Positions 14,305 through 23,947 of a stretch of DNA of 64,000 nucleotides are shown one piece after another (positions within the stretch are counted from its first letter, which is position 1; the number at the start of each line of letters is the position of its first letter). The position numbers were made by a program, and so were the translations under genes. The notes under the pieces are model-generated. The model worked only from the letters and a program-made list of their open reading frames with translations. It searched no databases and was not told the origin of the DNA. Source of the stretch: Clostridium sp. (GTDB taxonomy: Bacteria > Bacillota > Clostridia > Lachnospirales > Lachnospiraceae); assembly GCA_023664385.1 (NCBI GenBank), contig JAMPFU010000007.1:1-64000 (forward strand). The letters run 5' to 3'.

Positions 14305-15231
14305 TTACACTCCTCCTTTTGCTCCATTTATATCTTCTATCATATCAATAACTGCCTGACGGCTTGCATCTGCATATGCTGCCTCGCCAAATTTGGAATA
14401 TTTTTCCTGCTTGTACGCTGCAATGATTCCTCTTGATGAATTTATGATTGCGCCAAGTCCGTCTGAATTAAAATAATGTACAAGGTCAGCAGCTTTTCCC
14501 CCCTGCGCTCCGTAACCCGGAACTAGTATATATGTGTTAGGCATAAGCTTTCTCAGGATTTTACCCTGCTCAGGGTAGGTTGCTCCCACGACGCATCCCA
14601 CGCTGCTGTATTTATCGCCCATACATGCTGCGCCCCACTCTATTACCTTTTCTGCAACAAGCTCATAGAGAGGCTTTCCATCTATCAGCTTATCCTGAAA
14701 CTCTCCTGATGACGGGTTTGAGGTCTTAACAAGTACAAATATGCCTTTGCCGTGTTCCCTGCACACATCAACAAACGGCTTTACACCGTCCGTTCCAAGA
14801 TACGGATTTACTGTGACGAAATCCTCATCAAAGGGAGCATAGGATTTGCTTCCAACCTGCACCTTTCCGAGATGTCCCACAGCATAAGCCTCTGAGGTAG
14901 AGCCTATGTCTCCTCTTTTTATATCGCCTATCACCACAAGATTTTTGCTCTTTGCATAGTCGCAGGTTTTCTTATATGCCATCAGTCCGTCTATTCCAAA
15001 CTGCTCATACATGGCAATCTGAGGCTTAACTGCGGGAATAAGGTCATAAACAGCATCTATGATTCCCTTGTTGTATGCCCATATCGCCTCGCCTGCACCG
15101 GCAAGCGTCTCGCCGTATTCATCAAACGCAGCCTTTTTTATATGCTCCGGTATATAATTCATCATTGGGTCAAGCCCAACAACGATTGGGGCATCCTTTT
15201 CTTCGATGTTCCTGATAAGCTTATTAATCAT
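14305..15231 (-). CDS. pyrF: Orotidine 5'-phosphate decarboxylase
   Basis: Final step of UMP synthesis. The 308-residue protein belongs to the longer (type 2) PyrF group. The catalytic Asp/Lys array is visible in V-V-I-G-D-I-K-R-G-D-I-G-S-T, and the C-terminal phosphate site in V-P-G-Y-G-A-Q-G-G and S-S-R-G-I. The start was set at MINKLI because GAGGAG lies 7 bases upstream; an earlier Met would add 14 residues without a site. A small hairpin (GACAAA/TTTGTC, 15277-15294) lies between this gene and pyrC. Confidence 0.95.
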   Translation of the reverse strand: MINKLIRNIEEKDAPIVVGLDPMMNYIPEHIKKAAFDEYGETLAGAGEAIWAYNKGIIDAVYDLIPAVKPQIAMYEQFGIDGLMAYKKTCDYAKSKNLVVIGDIKRGDIGSTSEAYAVGHLGKVQVGSKSYAPFDEDFVTVNPYLGTDGVKPFVDVCREHGKGIFVLVKTSNPSSGEFQDKLIDGKPLYELVAEKVIEWGAACMGDKYSSVGCVVGATYPEQGKILRKLMPNTYILVPGYGAQGGKAADLVHYFNSDGLGAIINSSRGIIAAYKQEKYSKFGEAAYADASRQAVIDMIEDINGAKGGV

Positions 15232-15319
15232 GTTTATACTCCTCATATTTTTATTTATTGTTACTTGTTGCACTTAGACAAATTCCGGTTTGTCCTGCCT
15301 TTGTAACTCCAACCCCTGT

Positions 15320-16615
15320 CTAGCCACCATACACAAGTGCTCCGTCACAAATAGTCGCCATTACCTTACCCTTAAGCACCTTGCCATTGTAAGGCGTATT
15401 GTGTCCTTTCGATGCAAATGCATTTCCATCAACCGTCCATTCAATATTGGGGTTAAAAATAACAATGTCCGCCATTGCGCCCTCGGTAAGCCTGCCATAC
15501 TCCTTGTCTATGCCGATAACCTTTGCAGGGTTATAGCTCATTTTTAACGCCATATCCATAATACTCATAAGTCCTGTATCAACCAAAGCTGTATAGGTAA
15601 GCGCCGCCGAGGTTTCAAGTCCTACAATTCCAAATGGCGCCTCATCAAAATATTTTGCCTTTTCCTCTGCGGAATGAGGCGCATGGTCTGTGGAAATGCA
15701 GTCCATTGTTCCGTCCACAAGCCCTTCTATCAATGCCTTAACATCACTTTCCGTTCTAAGCGGCGGATTCATTTTATAGTTGCTGTCAGCCTCTGTTATG
15801 TCTGCGTCCGTAAGGGTAAAATGATGCGGGCAAACCTCCGCAGTAACATCCGCCCCGAGCCTTTTTGCCATTCTCATAAGCTCAACCGTACCTCTTGTGG
15901 AGCAGTGGCATATGTGAAGCCTTGTGCCTGTCTCCGCAGCAAGCAAAATGTCCCTTGCCGTTATAACATCCTCAACGGAATTGGGTATGCCCTCCACGTT
16001 GTACTTCTCTGAAGCAACGCCCTCGTTAAGCACGCCTCCTCCAACCAAATCCTTATCCTCACAGTGCGCCATGACAACAGCCCCAAGCCGGGCAGCCTTT
16101 TTCATTGCCTCCCTGTAAAGCCTTATGTCCATAACGCTCTTTCCGTCCTCAGAAAATGCAACAGCTCCCGTCTCATGCATTTTTTCCATGTCAACAAGCA
16201 TTTTCCCCTCCATGCCCTTCGTAATGGAAGAAAGCTGCTTAACATGTATCGGGGCTTCCTTTTTTGCCTTGTCCAAAACATACTGCAAGGTTTCCACAGT
16301 ATCTACGACAGGCTTGGTGTTCGGCATGGCACACACAGTTGTCACGCCACCCCTTGCGGCTGCACGTGAGCCTGTGGCTATATCCTCCTTATAGGTCAGT
16401 CCCGGATCCCTGAAATGAACATGTAAATCTATAAATCCCGGCATGACATAACAGTCTGATGCGTCAATAACCTCCTGCCCCTCTGCATCAGCATCCGCTT
16501 TTTCGCCTCTGCTCTTAACGTATATCTTCTTTATTCTTTTATCCTCAACAAGTATGTCTGCCTTCTCACATAGACCTGTCTCAGGGTCTACGGCATGTCC
16601 GTTAATAATCAGCAT
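15320..16615 (-). CDS. pyrC: Dihydroorotase
   Basis: Zinc amidohydrolase that closes carbamoyl aspartate to dihydroorotate. The 431-residue type I enzyme shows the metal-binding D-L-H-V-H-F-R-D-P-G, the Lys/His positions in the middle (A-H-C-E-D-K and H-I-C-H-C-S-T), and S-T-D-H-A-P-H near the end. It is the first of four pyrimidine genes in a row. A short palindrome (16637-16654) lies upstream. Confidence 0.95.
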   Translation of the reverse strand: MLIINGHAVDPETGLCEKADILVEDKRIKKIYVKSRGEKADADAEGQEVIDASDCYVMPGFIDLHVHFRDPGLTYKEDIATGSRAAARGGVTTVCAMPNTKPVVDTVETLQYVLDKAKKEAPIHVKQLSSITKGMEGKMLVDMEKMHETGAVAFSEDGKSVMDIRLYREAMKKAARLGAVVMAHCEDKDLVGGGVLNEGVASEKYNVEGIPNSVEDVITARDILLAAETGTRLHICHCSTRGTVELMRMAKRLGADVTAEVCPHHFTLTDADITEADSNYKMNPPLRTESDVKALIEGLVDGTMDCISTDHAPHSAEEKAKYFDEAPFGIVGLETSAALTYTALVDTGLMSIMDMALKMSYNPAKVIGIDKEYGRLTEGAMADIVIFNPNIEWTVDGNAFASKGHNTPYNGKVLKGKVMATICDGALVYGG

Positions 16616-16636
16616 ATAATAAACTCCATCCTTTCA

Positions 16637-16654
16637 CTCATGCCTAGACATGAG
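16637..16654. promoter_or_regulatory. Short palindrome upstream of pyrC
   Basis: CTCATG and CATGAG flank CCTAGA just before the pyrC ribosome-binding site. It could be an operator or small hairpin. No PyrR-type anti-terminator is evident in the 46-base gap. Confidence 0.35.
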
Positions 16655-16661
16655 CATATCA

Positions 16662-17198
16662 TTATCCTTTTATCGTCTCCATATATAGCATATAGGAAAG
16701 CACAAGTGCCTCCCTGCGGGAAGCAGGATCGCTCTCCACCTTAAATGTAACAGTTACCTTATTTTCCGACACATGCAGTTCTTCAATGTCAAGATAGGTG
16801 TCAGATATAATCTGCAAAATTTCATTTAAGCCAAGCCCCTTATCTGACATTCTGTCTGCAAAAAGGCTTAAGGATAGCCTGCCGCCATCCTGAAAAACCT
16901 TCTTTGATGCAGCGTCAAAGCTATCCATAAAATCCTCGTCCAATTTTTTATTGTCAGCAAATTTTTCGTATTGGTATTTTCTGCTGATTTGAACAATCTT
17001 TTTATTTATACTCAGATATTTTTTGTCATTTGAAAGACGTTTTGCAATTTCCCTTTCCCGCTCAGGCTTATAAACCATATCGCCTGTCTCAAGCTTAATC
17101 TGTGCCACCTGTTTTGAGCATTCAAGTCTTTGTGCAAAAAGCACTCTTATCTCATCATCTATACGGTTTATTTCATTTCTTACATTGCTTAAGTCCAT
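16662..17198 (-). CDS. Chorismate mutase (AroQ-type) with extra C-terminal domain
   Basis: The first 90 residues are an AroQ-class chorismate mutase helix bundle: I-D-x-E-I-R-x-L-F-A-Q-R-L, then Q-I-K and Y-K-P-E-R-E, the usual pattern converting chorismate to prephenate. The remaining 90 residues (LSLFADRMSDKGLGLNEILQ, then a strand T-V-T-F-K-V-E) are not a recognised partner; dehydratase and dehydrogenase domains are absent. An ACT-like regulatory role is a guess. Confidence 0.7.
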   Translation of the reverse strand: MDLSNVRNEINRIDDEIRVLFAQRLECSKQVAQIKLETGDMVYKPEREREIAKRLSNDKKYLSINKKIVQISRKYQYEKFADNKKLDEDFMDSFDAASKKVFQDGGRLSLSLFADRMSDKGLGLNEILQIISDTYLDIEELHVSENKVTVTFKVESDPASRREALVLSYMLYMETIKG

Positions 17199-17261
17199 AC
17201 ATTCTCCCGTCTGTGCAGCTTTCTAAAATTCCAGTTTCATTTACGCCTAGTACCCTCTTAT

Positions 17262-18944
17262 CTAAGATGCCTTATTTTTCTCCTCATACAGCTTGTCAAA
17301 CTCATCAATCGGCATCGGCTTTGCATAGTAAAAGCCTTGTGCAATACGACAGCCGCTCTCTACAAGGAAACGTGCCTGCTCAAGATTTTCGACTCCCTCT
17401 GCCACAATATCAAGTCCAATTGATTTCGTCATCTGTATTGTATGCTCAACAATGACCTTTCCTCTGTCTGAGCCTACAAAGTCCTGAAGAAACTCCCTGT
17501 CTATTTTTATTATATCAAACTGGGTATCCTTCAGGGTGTTAAGGGACGAGTAGCCCGAACCGAAATCGTCCATCAAAAGCTTATAGCCATGTTTTTTCAG
17601 TCCCAAAATAACCTCCGCAACATCCTCGCCTTCAACAGTCTCGGTTATCTCTATCTCCAAAAGCTCCTTTGGTATATCATATCCGTAAACAAGCGTTTCA
17701 AGCCTTTTTAAATACTCATCATTTTTCATATTTGCCCTTGACATATTTACGGAAATAGGAACCGGCTCAATCCCGTTATCAAGCCAGTGACGAAGCGTCT
17801 TGCATGCCTCCTCACATATGTACATATCAAGTCTTGTTACAAAACCATTCTTCTCAAAAACAGGTATAAATTCCATAGGAGGTATGATACCCTCACCGGG
17901 CTTTATCCACCGCACCAATGCCTCAGCGCCTACGATTTTCTCAGTATCCATATCAAATTTCGGCTGTAGGTACATTACAAACTCATGGTTTTCCAATGCT
18001 TTTTCCATGTTGTCCTCAACATGCTTAGCAGACAAAACCTTCTCGGTCATCTTTTCATCATGGAATATAACATACTCCATTGCATTTGCTTTTATGCTCT
18101 GTCTTGCAAGTGATGCCCTGTCACCGTATTTCCTCAGATTTTCATTTTTATCCTTAACAAATGCAATTCCAAATACAAGCCTGTATTCCATATTCTTGTA
18201 CCCTAAAAGATTTGTGCGGAGGAACTCGACAAAATCAAGCAAATCCTGCTTTGTCTCATAGGCTGTCATAACCATAAAGACATCTGCGGTAAGCCTTGCA
18301 AACATCTGCTCGCTTGAACAAAGGACCTTGAGTGACTCTATGAAGAAATTAAGCAGCTCATCTCCCACAGCCTCACCATACATTTCATTGATTGCCTTGA
18401 ATTTTGCCACATCAAACTGTATCAGGGCATATTTTCCCTCAGGATTCTTGCGCATAACCTCCCTTGCAACCTTCATGAACATGGCGGGATGCCTGTCATT
18501 TGTAATTGTCTGAGAAAGCTGCAAGCGGTAAAGCTCCTCAGCAGTCATCTCATATATAATACATGTAACACGCACAATATATCCGTCCTCATCCTTCGTT
18601 ATATAGCAGGTCATATTGTGGTAAGAGTAAATCTTATCCTTTCTTCTCATTCTGACGGAAACGGAAACACGGTTATCATTTATTTCCACAAAATCATCCG
18701 AAACCCTGGTGCCGTTATAAATTTTTTTTGCAAAAACAGAAAGCGTTTCAAGATCCTCCTCCATAACAATATCCATAAATAAATCTAAATTATCTGAAAA
18801 GGGCTTGTTTTTCAGTGCTTCCTCGTCAACATCAAGCTTACTTCCATTACAGACGATTCTATTTTTATGCTCACTGTCGCAAAGCATGATAAACATATCA
18901 CCCAATGATAAATCAACATTCAAAAGCTCCTCTGAAAAAACCAT
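17262..18944 (-). CDS. c-di-GMP phosphodiesterase with degenerate GGDEF domain
   Basis: The 560-residue protein has an N-terminal PAS-like region, a GGDEF-fold domain (about 165-300) and a C-terminal EAL domain (about 315-555). The GGDEF signature is replaced by L-T-A-D-V, so cyclase activity is unlikely. The EAL domain keeps its catalytic set: A-E-A-L-V-R-W, the Asn in V-N-M-S-R, the Glu in E-I-T-E-T, D-D-F-G-S-G-Y-S-S, the Lys in I-I-K-I-D, A-E-G-V-E and the Gln in I-A-Q-G-F. It should hydrolyse c-di-GMP in the cytoplasm. No membrane segment is seen. Confidence 0.9.
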   Translation of the reverse strand: MVFSEELLNVDLSLGDMFIMLCDSEHKNRIVCNGSKLDVDEEALKNKPFSDNLDLFMDIVMEEDLETLSVFAKKIYNGTRVSDDFVEINDNRVSVSVRMRRKDKIYSYHNMTCYITKDEDGYIVRVTCIIYEMTAEELYRLQLSQTITNDRHPAMFMKVAREVMRKNPEGKYALIQFDVAKFKAINEMYGEAVGDELLNFFIESLKVLCSSEQMFARLTADVFMVMTAYETKQDLLDFVEFLRTNLLGYKNMEYRLVFGIAFVKDKNENLRKYGDRASLARQSIKANAMEYVIFHDEKMTEKVLSAKHVEDNMEKALENHEFVMYLQPKFDMDTEKIVGAEALVRWIKPGEGIIPPMEFIPVFEKNGFVTRLDMYICEEACKTLRHWLDNGIEPVPISVNMSRANMKNDEYLKRLETLVYGYDIPKELLEIEITETVEGEDVAEVILGLKKHGYKLLMDDFGSGYSSLNTLKDTQFDIIKIDREFLQDFVGSDRGKVIVEHTIQMTKSIGLDIVAEGVENLEQARFLVESGCRIAQGFYYAKPMPIDEFDKLYEEKNKAS

Positions 18945-19039
18945 CTATATACCTCCTCTCGCCTCAAAACATAATAAAATCCGAAAAACCCCCTAATTAT
19001 TTACAATTTTAACATAACGCATCCATTTTCACAAGAAAT

Positions 19040-19774
19040 TTATCGTCCCAAAACACTTAATGGAAGCTCAAGCCCACTGCCTTCCATAAGCTCCTTATCA
19101 AGCAGAATATCCCTGCTTTTTCCATCTCTTACAACACCACTTCTTGAAAGCAGAATTGTCCTGTCACACGTATCAAGTATAAAATCCAAATCGTGGGAAG
19201 CAATCAGCTTCGTCTTGTCCAATCTGCCAAGTACATTGATAAGGTTTCTCCTGTTTTTGGGGTCAAGGGTAACGCTTGGCTCGTCAAACATGATAATGTC
19301 AGGATTTAGGGCAAGCACACATGCTATGGATGCAAGCTTTTTTTCTCCTCCCGAAAGCTGATAAATGGACCTTTTCTTCAGGTGCTCGATTCCTGTTTCA
19401 CAAAGCGCCCTTTTGACGCAGGAAGCGATTGTCTCCTTGTCCATTCCATAATTTGAAGGTCCAAAAGCAACATTATCCTCAACATGTGACAAAAACATCT
19501 GACTGTCTGCATCCTGAAAAACATAGCCTGCCTTTTTCCTTACCATAGGCAGATTTTTCTTTGTAACTGCAATGCCTGAAACGCTGATATGTCCCTCATA
19601 GCCTGCTTCAAGTCCCACAATAAGCCGAAGCAGCGTCGATTTTCCTACTCCGTTTGCACCTACAATACCTACGCTTTCTCCATTTTTTATGGTGAAGCCC
19701 ATATTTTTAAAAATATAATTATCCCTTACATAGCAAAAGGACATATTTTCAATTGTAATACCGTAATCACCCAT
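19040..19774 (-). CDS. cbiO: Nickel/cobalt ECF transporter ATPase
   Basis: ATP-binding subunit energising uptake by the CbiM-CbiQ proteins upstream. Walker A (G-A-N-G-V-G-K-S-T), Q-loop (Y-V-F-Q-D-A-D-S-Q), signature Q-L-S-G-G-E-K-K, Walker B (I-I-M-F-D-E-P) and the switch His (I-A-S-H-D) are all present. I set the start at MGDYGITIENM, 6 bases after AGGTGA. A Met five codons earlier would also be possible, and longer extensions run into cbiQ. Confidence 0.9.
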   Translation of the reverse strand: MGDYGITIENMSFCYVRDNYIFKNMGFTIKNGESVGIVGANGVGKSTLLRLIVGLEAGYEGHISVSGIAVTKKNLPMVRKKAGYVFQDADSQMFLSHVEDNVAFGPSNYGMDKETIASCVKRALCETGIEHLKKRSIYQLSGGEKKLASIACVLALNPDIIMFDEPSVTLDPKNRRNLINVLGRLDKTKLIASHDLDFILDTCDRTILLSRSGVVRDGKSRDILLDKELMEGSGLELPLSVLGR

Positions 19775-19791
19775 TTTTTCACCTGACATTT

Positions 19792-20577
19792 TTATCCCGC
19801 AAGCCAAGCTCCCACAAGCTCGAAAACAGGGAAAATGCGAAATGCCGCAATCATACCTGTCCAAACAAAAAGCCATATAAGCGAGCCCGCTCCAAGTCTA
19901 TATTTTTTATGGTTTCCTGACAGGATGCGCCATTCATAACCAGCCATATTCATGCTGTCATATACCCGTTTTGCCCTGTCAATACTTCTAAGCATCAAAT
20001 TGCCTGCAAACTGTCCCCACGCCTTAACATGTATTCCTTTCTGTCCCGGCGAAAGCACAAAATAGCTCTCGGAAAGCCTTTTCGTCTCCTTTATCAGTAT
20101 ATTGATATACCTGTAAATAAGCAGGATGACCGTGACAAGCAGCTCAGGCACATGTATTATTCTTAACGCCCCGCATATGTCATCTATAGCAGTTGTCACA
20201 ATCAGCACATATACGGCGAAAACCGACATAATTCCCTTACTCCAAAGACCCGCCGCGTCTATCATTCCAAGCCTCAAATCCCCTGAAAACAAAATATTTG
20301 CCCCTCCAAAAATAAAGAAAGCAAAAAGCACGGTCCTCATTCTTTTTAAGCATTTGCATAAGGATATATCTGCCATTAAAAAACAGATAACCAAATATAC
20401 GCTCATGGATAAAATTCCCATAAGCATATTATTTTGAAAGGAAATGACAAAGCATATGTACCATATTGTTACAAACAGCTTAACAAGAGGGTGCATTTCA
20501 TTCAGCCAGCCTCCTTTTGCTGCTTCCCTGTCAATGCTGCACATTTCCCCAAGCATATTATCAAACCTGTTCATCAT
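19792..20577 (-). CDS. cbiQ: Nickel/cobalt ECF transporter transmembrane protein
   Basis: T component coupling the ATPase to the substrate-binding CbiM. The 261-residue protein has about six hydrophobic segments and the cytoplasmic coupling region with the family's alanine/arginine motifs near M-L-R-S-I-D-R-A-K-R-V. Its first codons overlap the end of cbiM by 17 bases, which indicates coupled translation. Confidence 0.9.
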   Translation of the reverse strand: MMNRFDNMLGEMCSIDREAAKGGWLNEMHPLVKLFVTIWYICFVISFQNNMLMGILSMSVYLVICFLMADISLCKCLKRMRTVLFAFFIFGGANILFSGDLRLGMIDAAGLWSKGIMSVFAVYVLIVTTAIDDICGALRIIHVPELLVTVILLIYRYINILIKETKRLSESYFVLSPGQKGIHVKAWGQFAGNLMLRSIDRAKRVYDSMNMAGYEWRILSGNHKKYRLGAGSLIWLFVWTGMIAAFRIFPVFELVGAWLAG

Positions 20578-21571
20578 GATACCCGTTTCGTTTTCGTAAT
20601 GCCTTTATAACGATACAGAATAAAACACAGACGCCTATAACGGCAATTCCCCCTGCAATGCCTGAAAATGACGTGCCGAAAGCACTGTCAGAGCCTGAAA
20701 ATGCATAGTCAGGAAGCACTGCCACCTTGTCCTGTATATTAGAAAACGTATCATACACCTGTCCTTCACTGATAAGCTCCGTGTCGCCTGTAACCTTTTC
20801 AACTGACCATTCCAGTCCGTCAGGAAGCGAGGAGGCAAGAAGCGACAGCCCGCCTGCAATAAAAATTGCCGCCATCCCAAGTATCGCCATAACACTTCCA
20901 TAGGACATCCGCTCCTTTTTGCTGTCCTCCTTAATGCCCCAAAGCAAATCCGGCTTCGTCTCATACACGAAGCACAAAACCGCTGCCGTTATGATACCCT
21001 CAACGGCGCCTATGGCTAAATGTATCGGCTGCATAAAGGAAACAAACACCCTAAATGGCAGCGTTGTAACTCCCGATATAAGCGTTTCAAGTGTTACTGA
21101 AAATGCCCCCAGCTGAAGTGTTACAATACAGCCGATAATAGAGGCGGCAGTGATTTTCTTTTTGGAGGCGCCATTTTTCAATATGCCCCGCCAAATAACG
21201 CCTGCTCCTATAAAGCATCCATAAAAAGCCATATTCCATATATTTGCGCCAAGCGCCATAATTCCACCGTCAGCAAACATAAGACACTGAATAATAAGGA
21301 TTCCCATCATTGTAACAAAGCCCGCAGAAGGTCCAAGCATTGCGGAAAGAAGCATGCCGCCGCATATATGTCCACTTGAGCCGGTTCCCGGAATTGCAAA
21401 ATTAATCATCTGGGTAGCAAAAACAAACGCCCCCATAATACCCATTTCCGGTACTTTAATCGGCTCCTCTGATTTTCTGATTGTATGTATGCTGTAGGCT
21501 GATGTACCGGCAGTAAGGCCATACATTACAGCCGCCACCCCCGTATTAATAAGTGCATCTGCCATGTGCAT
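20561..21571 (-). CDS. cbiM: Nickel/cobalt ECF substrate-binding protein, CbiM fused to PDGLE domain
   Basis: Membrane S component that captures the metal. The N terminus reads MHMADAL; His at position 2 with the free amino terminus is a family metal ligand, so the ATG at 21571 is the right start (an in-frame TTG upstream would destroy it). Six to seven hydrophobic segments follow. The C-terminal 100 residues contain P-D-G-L-E-W-S and a last membrane helix, the PDGLE/CbiN-like small subunit fused here. Placement after larB-larC points to nickel as substrate, which is inference. Confidence 0.9.
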   Translation of the reverse strand: MHMADALINTGVAAVMYGLTAGTSAYSIHTIRKSEEPIKVPEMGIMGAFVFATQMINFAIPGTGSSGHICGGMLLSAMLGPSAGFVTMMGILIIQCLMFADGGIMALGANIWNMAFYGCFIGAGVIWRGILKNGASKKKITAASIIGCIVTLQLGAFSVTLETLISGVTTLPFRVFVSFMQPIHLAIGAVEGIITAAVLCFVYETKPDLLWGIKEDSKKERMSYGSVMAILGMAAIFIAGGLSLLASSLPDGLEWSVEKVTGDTELISEGQVYDTFSNIQDKVAVLPDYAFSGSDSAFGTSFSGIAGGIAVIGVCVLFCIVIKALRKRNGYHDEQV

Positions 21572-21588
21572 GATAAATTCCCCCAATC

Positions 21589-23028
21589 CTATTCATTATT
21601 TTTATAAACACTGGCTTTTATATCCTGAAGGGCTATGTTCTTCTCACCTGCAATACGCTTTAAATCCTCATATTCAGGCTTTATCTTTTTGGCTCCATAC
21701 CCCTCTGATACCTTTACATTTACATCACCATATTCGGTGTGAACAACCTTGCTGTGCCGTTCCATAATCATCCGCTTCTTTTCCGTATAGCGTATGCCTA
21801 TGGTTGTTGTATGCTTAAAAATAATTTCTGCAATCTTTTCTCTATCCAGTGGTTTACATAACACCCCAAGTATAACACCTGTCCTTCCCTTTTTTGCAGT
21901 GATTGGAATTGTGTAAACATCCCTTGCCCCACTCTCCATGAGAAGCTCTGTAACGTATCCGATTTCCTCTCCTGTAATATCATCCAAATTACAGTTCATT
22001 TCCACAATGATATCTTCATCATTATTATTTTTATTATTAGCTTTGTTTATTTCCTCTGCTTGAATATCGCCCTTCTCCAAGGCTACGGACTCTCCCAATA
22101 CAGCCCTTACAACATTTGCAGCAGCAAAATCCTTGCTTCCCGTGCCATAGCCTATATTGTCTATTTTCATAAACGGCATGCCGCAAAATTGGTTTACATA
22201 ATTTCCAACAAGAGCCGCTCCCGTAGGAGTACAAAGCTCTCCCTCAATGCTTCCACTGTAGCATGGAATACCAGATAAAAGCAACGCTGTAGCAGGTGCA
22301 GGAACAGGCAGTATGCCATGTGCGCATTTCACTTGTCCGTAGCCTGTATTTATGGAGGACGCAGCAATTTCATCCACGTCAAGCATTTCAAAAAGCATGG
22401 CGCAGCCTGTAATGTCTGCCAAGGCGTCCATCGTTCCCACCTCATGGAAATGTATGTCTGCAATCTCCGTTCCATGAACTCTGCTTTCTGCATCGGCAAT
22501 CCGTTTATACACGTTTTTTACTTCACGCTTTACACTGTCTGAAACGCGTAAGCTGTTTATAATGTCAGTGATATCGGACATGGAAGCGTGATGATGCCCG
22601 TGTTCATGCTCATCGTGGTGCTCGTGTTCGTCACGGTGTTCATGTTCATCATGGTGTTTATGTTCGTGTTCATCGTGGTGCTCATGTCCGTGTTCATGAT
22701 GGTGCTTGTGCTCATGTTCATCGTGGTGCTCGTGCTCATGTTCATCGTGGTGCTCATGTCCGTGTTCATGATGGTGCTCGTGTTCGTCACGGTGTCCATG
22801 TTCATCCTCGCTCGTCTCGATTTTTCCGTTTATATTTACTTCCACATGCTTTCCTACAATACCGCATTTTTTATCATCAACAATATTTACGGTTACACCG
22901 GGTATGCCTGCATCATTAAGCGCCTGCAAGAACTCCTGCTGAGCTTTCTCGTCAAGCAAGGAAACAAGCGCACCCATAAGCATATCCCCTGCAACACCCA
23001 TGCCAAAATCCAAATATAGTATTTTCAT
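21589..23028 (-). CDS. larC: Nickel-pincer cofactor nickel insertase LarC
   Basis: CTP-dependent enzyme that inserts nickel into the pyridinium-bisthiocarboxylate nucleotide used by lactate racemase and relatives. The 479 residues start MKILYLDFGMGVAGDMLMGAL, the family's opening, and keep the H-F-H-E-V-G-x-x-D-x-x-x-D-I-x-G segment and the C-terminal CTP domain with E-M-N-C-N-L-D-D-I-T. A His/Asp/Glu region of about 70 residues is inserted at 76-148. In Lactobacillus plantarum larC is split and read through by a programmed frameshift; here it is one continuous frame. Confidence 0.92.
   Translation of the reverse strand: MKILYLDFGMGVAGDMLMGALVSLLDEKAQQEFLQALNDAGIPGVTVNIVDDKKCGIVGKHVEVNINGKIETSEDEHGHRDEHEHHHEHGHEHHDEHEHEHHDEHEHKHHHEHGHEHHDEHEHKHHDEHEHRDEHEHHDEHEHGHHHASMSDITDIINSLRVSDSVKREVKNVYKRIADAESRVHGTEIADIHFHEVGTMDALADITGCAMLFEMLDVDEIAASSINTGYGQVKCAHGILPVPAPATALLLSGIPCYSGSIEGELCTPTGAALVGNYVNQFCGMPFMKIDNIGYGTGSKDFAAANVVRAVLGESVALEKGDIQAEEINKANNKNNNDEDIIVEMNCNLDDITGEEIGYVTELLMESGARDVYTIPITAKKGRTGVILGVLCKPLDREKIAEIIFKHTTTIGIRYTEKKRMIMERHSKVVHTEYGDVNVKVSEGYGAKKIKPEYEDLKRIAGEKNIALQDIKASVYKNNE
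22585..22803 (-). repeat. His-rich tandem repeat inside larC
   Basis: The DNA consists of near-identical short units coding for E-H-E-H-H-D and G-H-E-H-H-D type blocks, with about half the residues His. It is an exposed metal-storage loop by analogy with His-rich nickel chaperones, and a place where repeat number could change by slippage. Confidence 0.8.
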
Positions 23029-23161
23029 TTTCCTTCTCCTCGTCCAATTCCGTCAGTGCCTTTTTTGCAATGTTTTTTCATCCATCACTTGACACTATCC
23101 CCATTCCAAGTTTACGTTCAGCAAATAACCTTGTGTCCCGACAGCCTTGCAGCCACACATA

Positions 23162-23947
23162 TCATACGTGATTTATCATGCTTGCCTGATAGCCTGCACC
23201 AAATCCATTGTCAATATTGACTACGCTCACTCCGCTTGCACAGGAATTAAGCATGGAAAGAAGTGCAGAAAGCCCGCCAAAATTAGCACCATACCCCACG
23301 CTTGTTGGCACAGCGATAACAGGACACGAAACAAGACCACCTACAACACTGGCAAGCGCCCCCTCCATGCCTGCAATGGCAATGACAACGCTTGCGCGCA
23401 TAAGTGTATCAAGATGTGCAAAAAGCCTATGTATTCCCGCAACGCCAACATCATAGATACGCTCCACCTTATTTCCAAGCGCCTCTGCCGTAAGCGCCGC
23501 CTCCTCAGCAACAGGCATGTCGCTTGTACCACCCGTTACAACGGCAATGATTCCATGTCCCGATGGTGTTGGAAAATCACCGATTACACAAGTACCGGAA
23601 AGCTTTTCATAGAAAGTATGCAATGCTTCATCGTCCGATACGCACGCAGTAAGCTTGTCCTTTAAATATAAATATGCCTCCCTGCTTATCCTTGTAATAA
23701 GCACTGTTTTCTGTCCCGCCTCCATCAGCTTTTCTACAATGACCAAAAGCTGCTCCTTTGTCTTTCCTGCTCCATATATAACCTCTGCCGCCCCTTGCCT
23801 TATTCTTCTATGGGTGTCAAGCTTTGCAAAATCCAAATCAACGTAAGGCTCCATTTTTAGCCTCAGCATGATTTCTTCCATGGAAAGCCCGCCGTCCTTA
23901 AAGCGCATAAGCATTTCTTCAATTGTATTTTCACTGTAGTTTTCCAT
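23162..23947 (-). CDS. larB: Nickel-pincer cofactor biosynthesis carboxylase LarB
   Basis: First enzyme of the pincer cofactor pathway: carboxylates nicotinic acid adenine dinucleotide and releases AMP. The 261-residue protein has the PurE-like C-terminal domain with G-T-S-D-M-P-V-A-E-E-A, D-V-G-V-A-G-I-H-R-L and V-P-T-S-V-G-Y-G-A-N-F-G-G, hallmarks of LarB. It leads the larB-larC-cbiM-cbiQ-cbiO series. The sulfur-inserting LarE and the racemase LarA are not in this window. Confidence 0.92.
   Translation of the reverse strand: MENYSENTIEEMLMRFKDGGLSMEEIMLRLKMEPYVDLDFAKLDTHRRIRQGAAEVIYGAGKTKEQLLVIVEKLMEAGQKTVLITRISREAYLYLKDKLTACVSDDEALHTFYEKLSGTCVIGDFPTPSGHGIIAVVTGGTSDMPVAEEAALTAEALGNKVERIYDVGVAGIHRLFAHLDTLMRASVVIAIAGMEGALASVVGGLVSCPVIAVPTSVGYGANFGGLSALLSMLNSCASGVSVVNIDNGFGAGYQASMINHV

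Noticed and set aside
22588-23019. 143-codon plus-strand frame rich in Met, Val and Phe
   Set aside because: It is the antisense of the His-rich larC repeat; the low-complexity DNA stays open on both strands.
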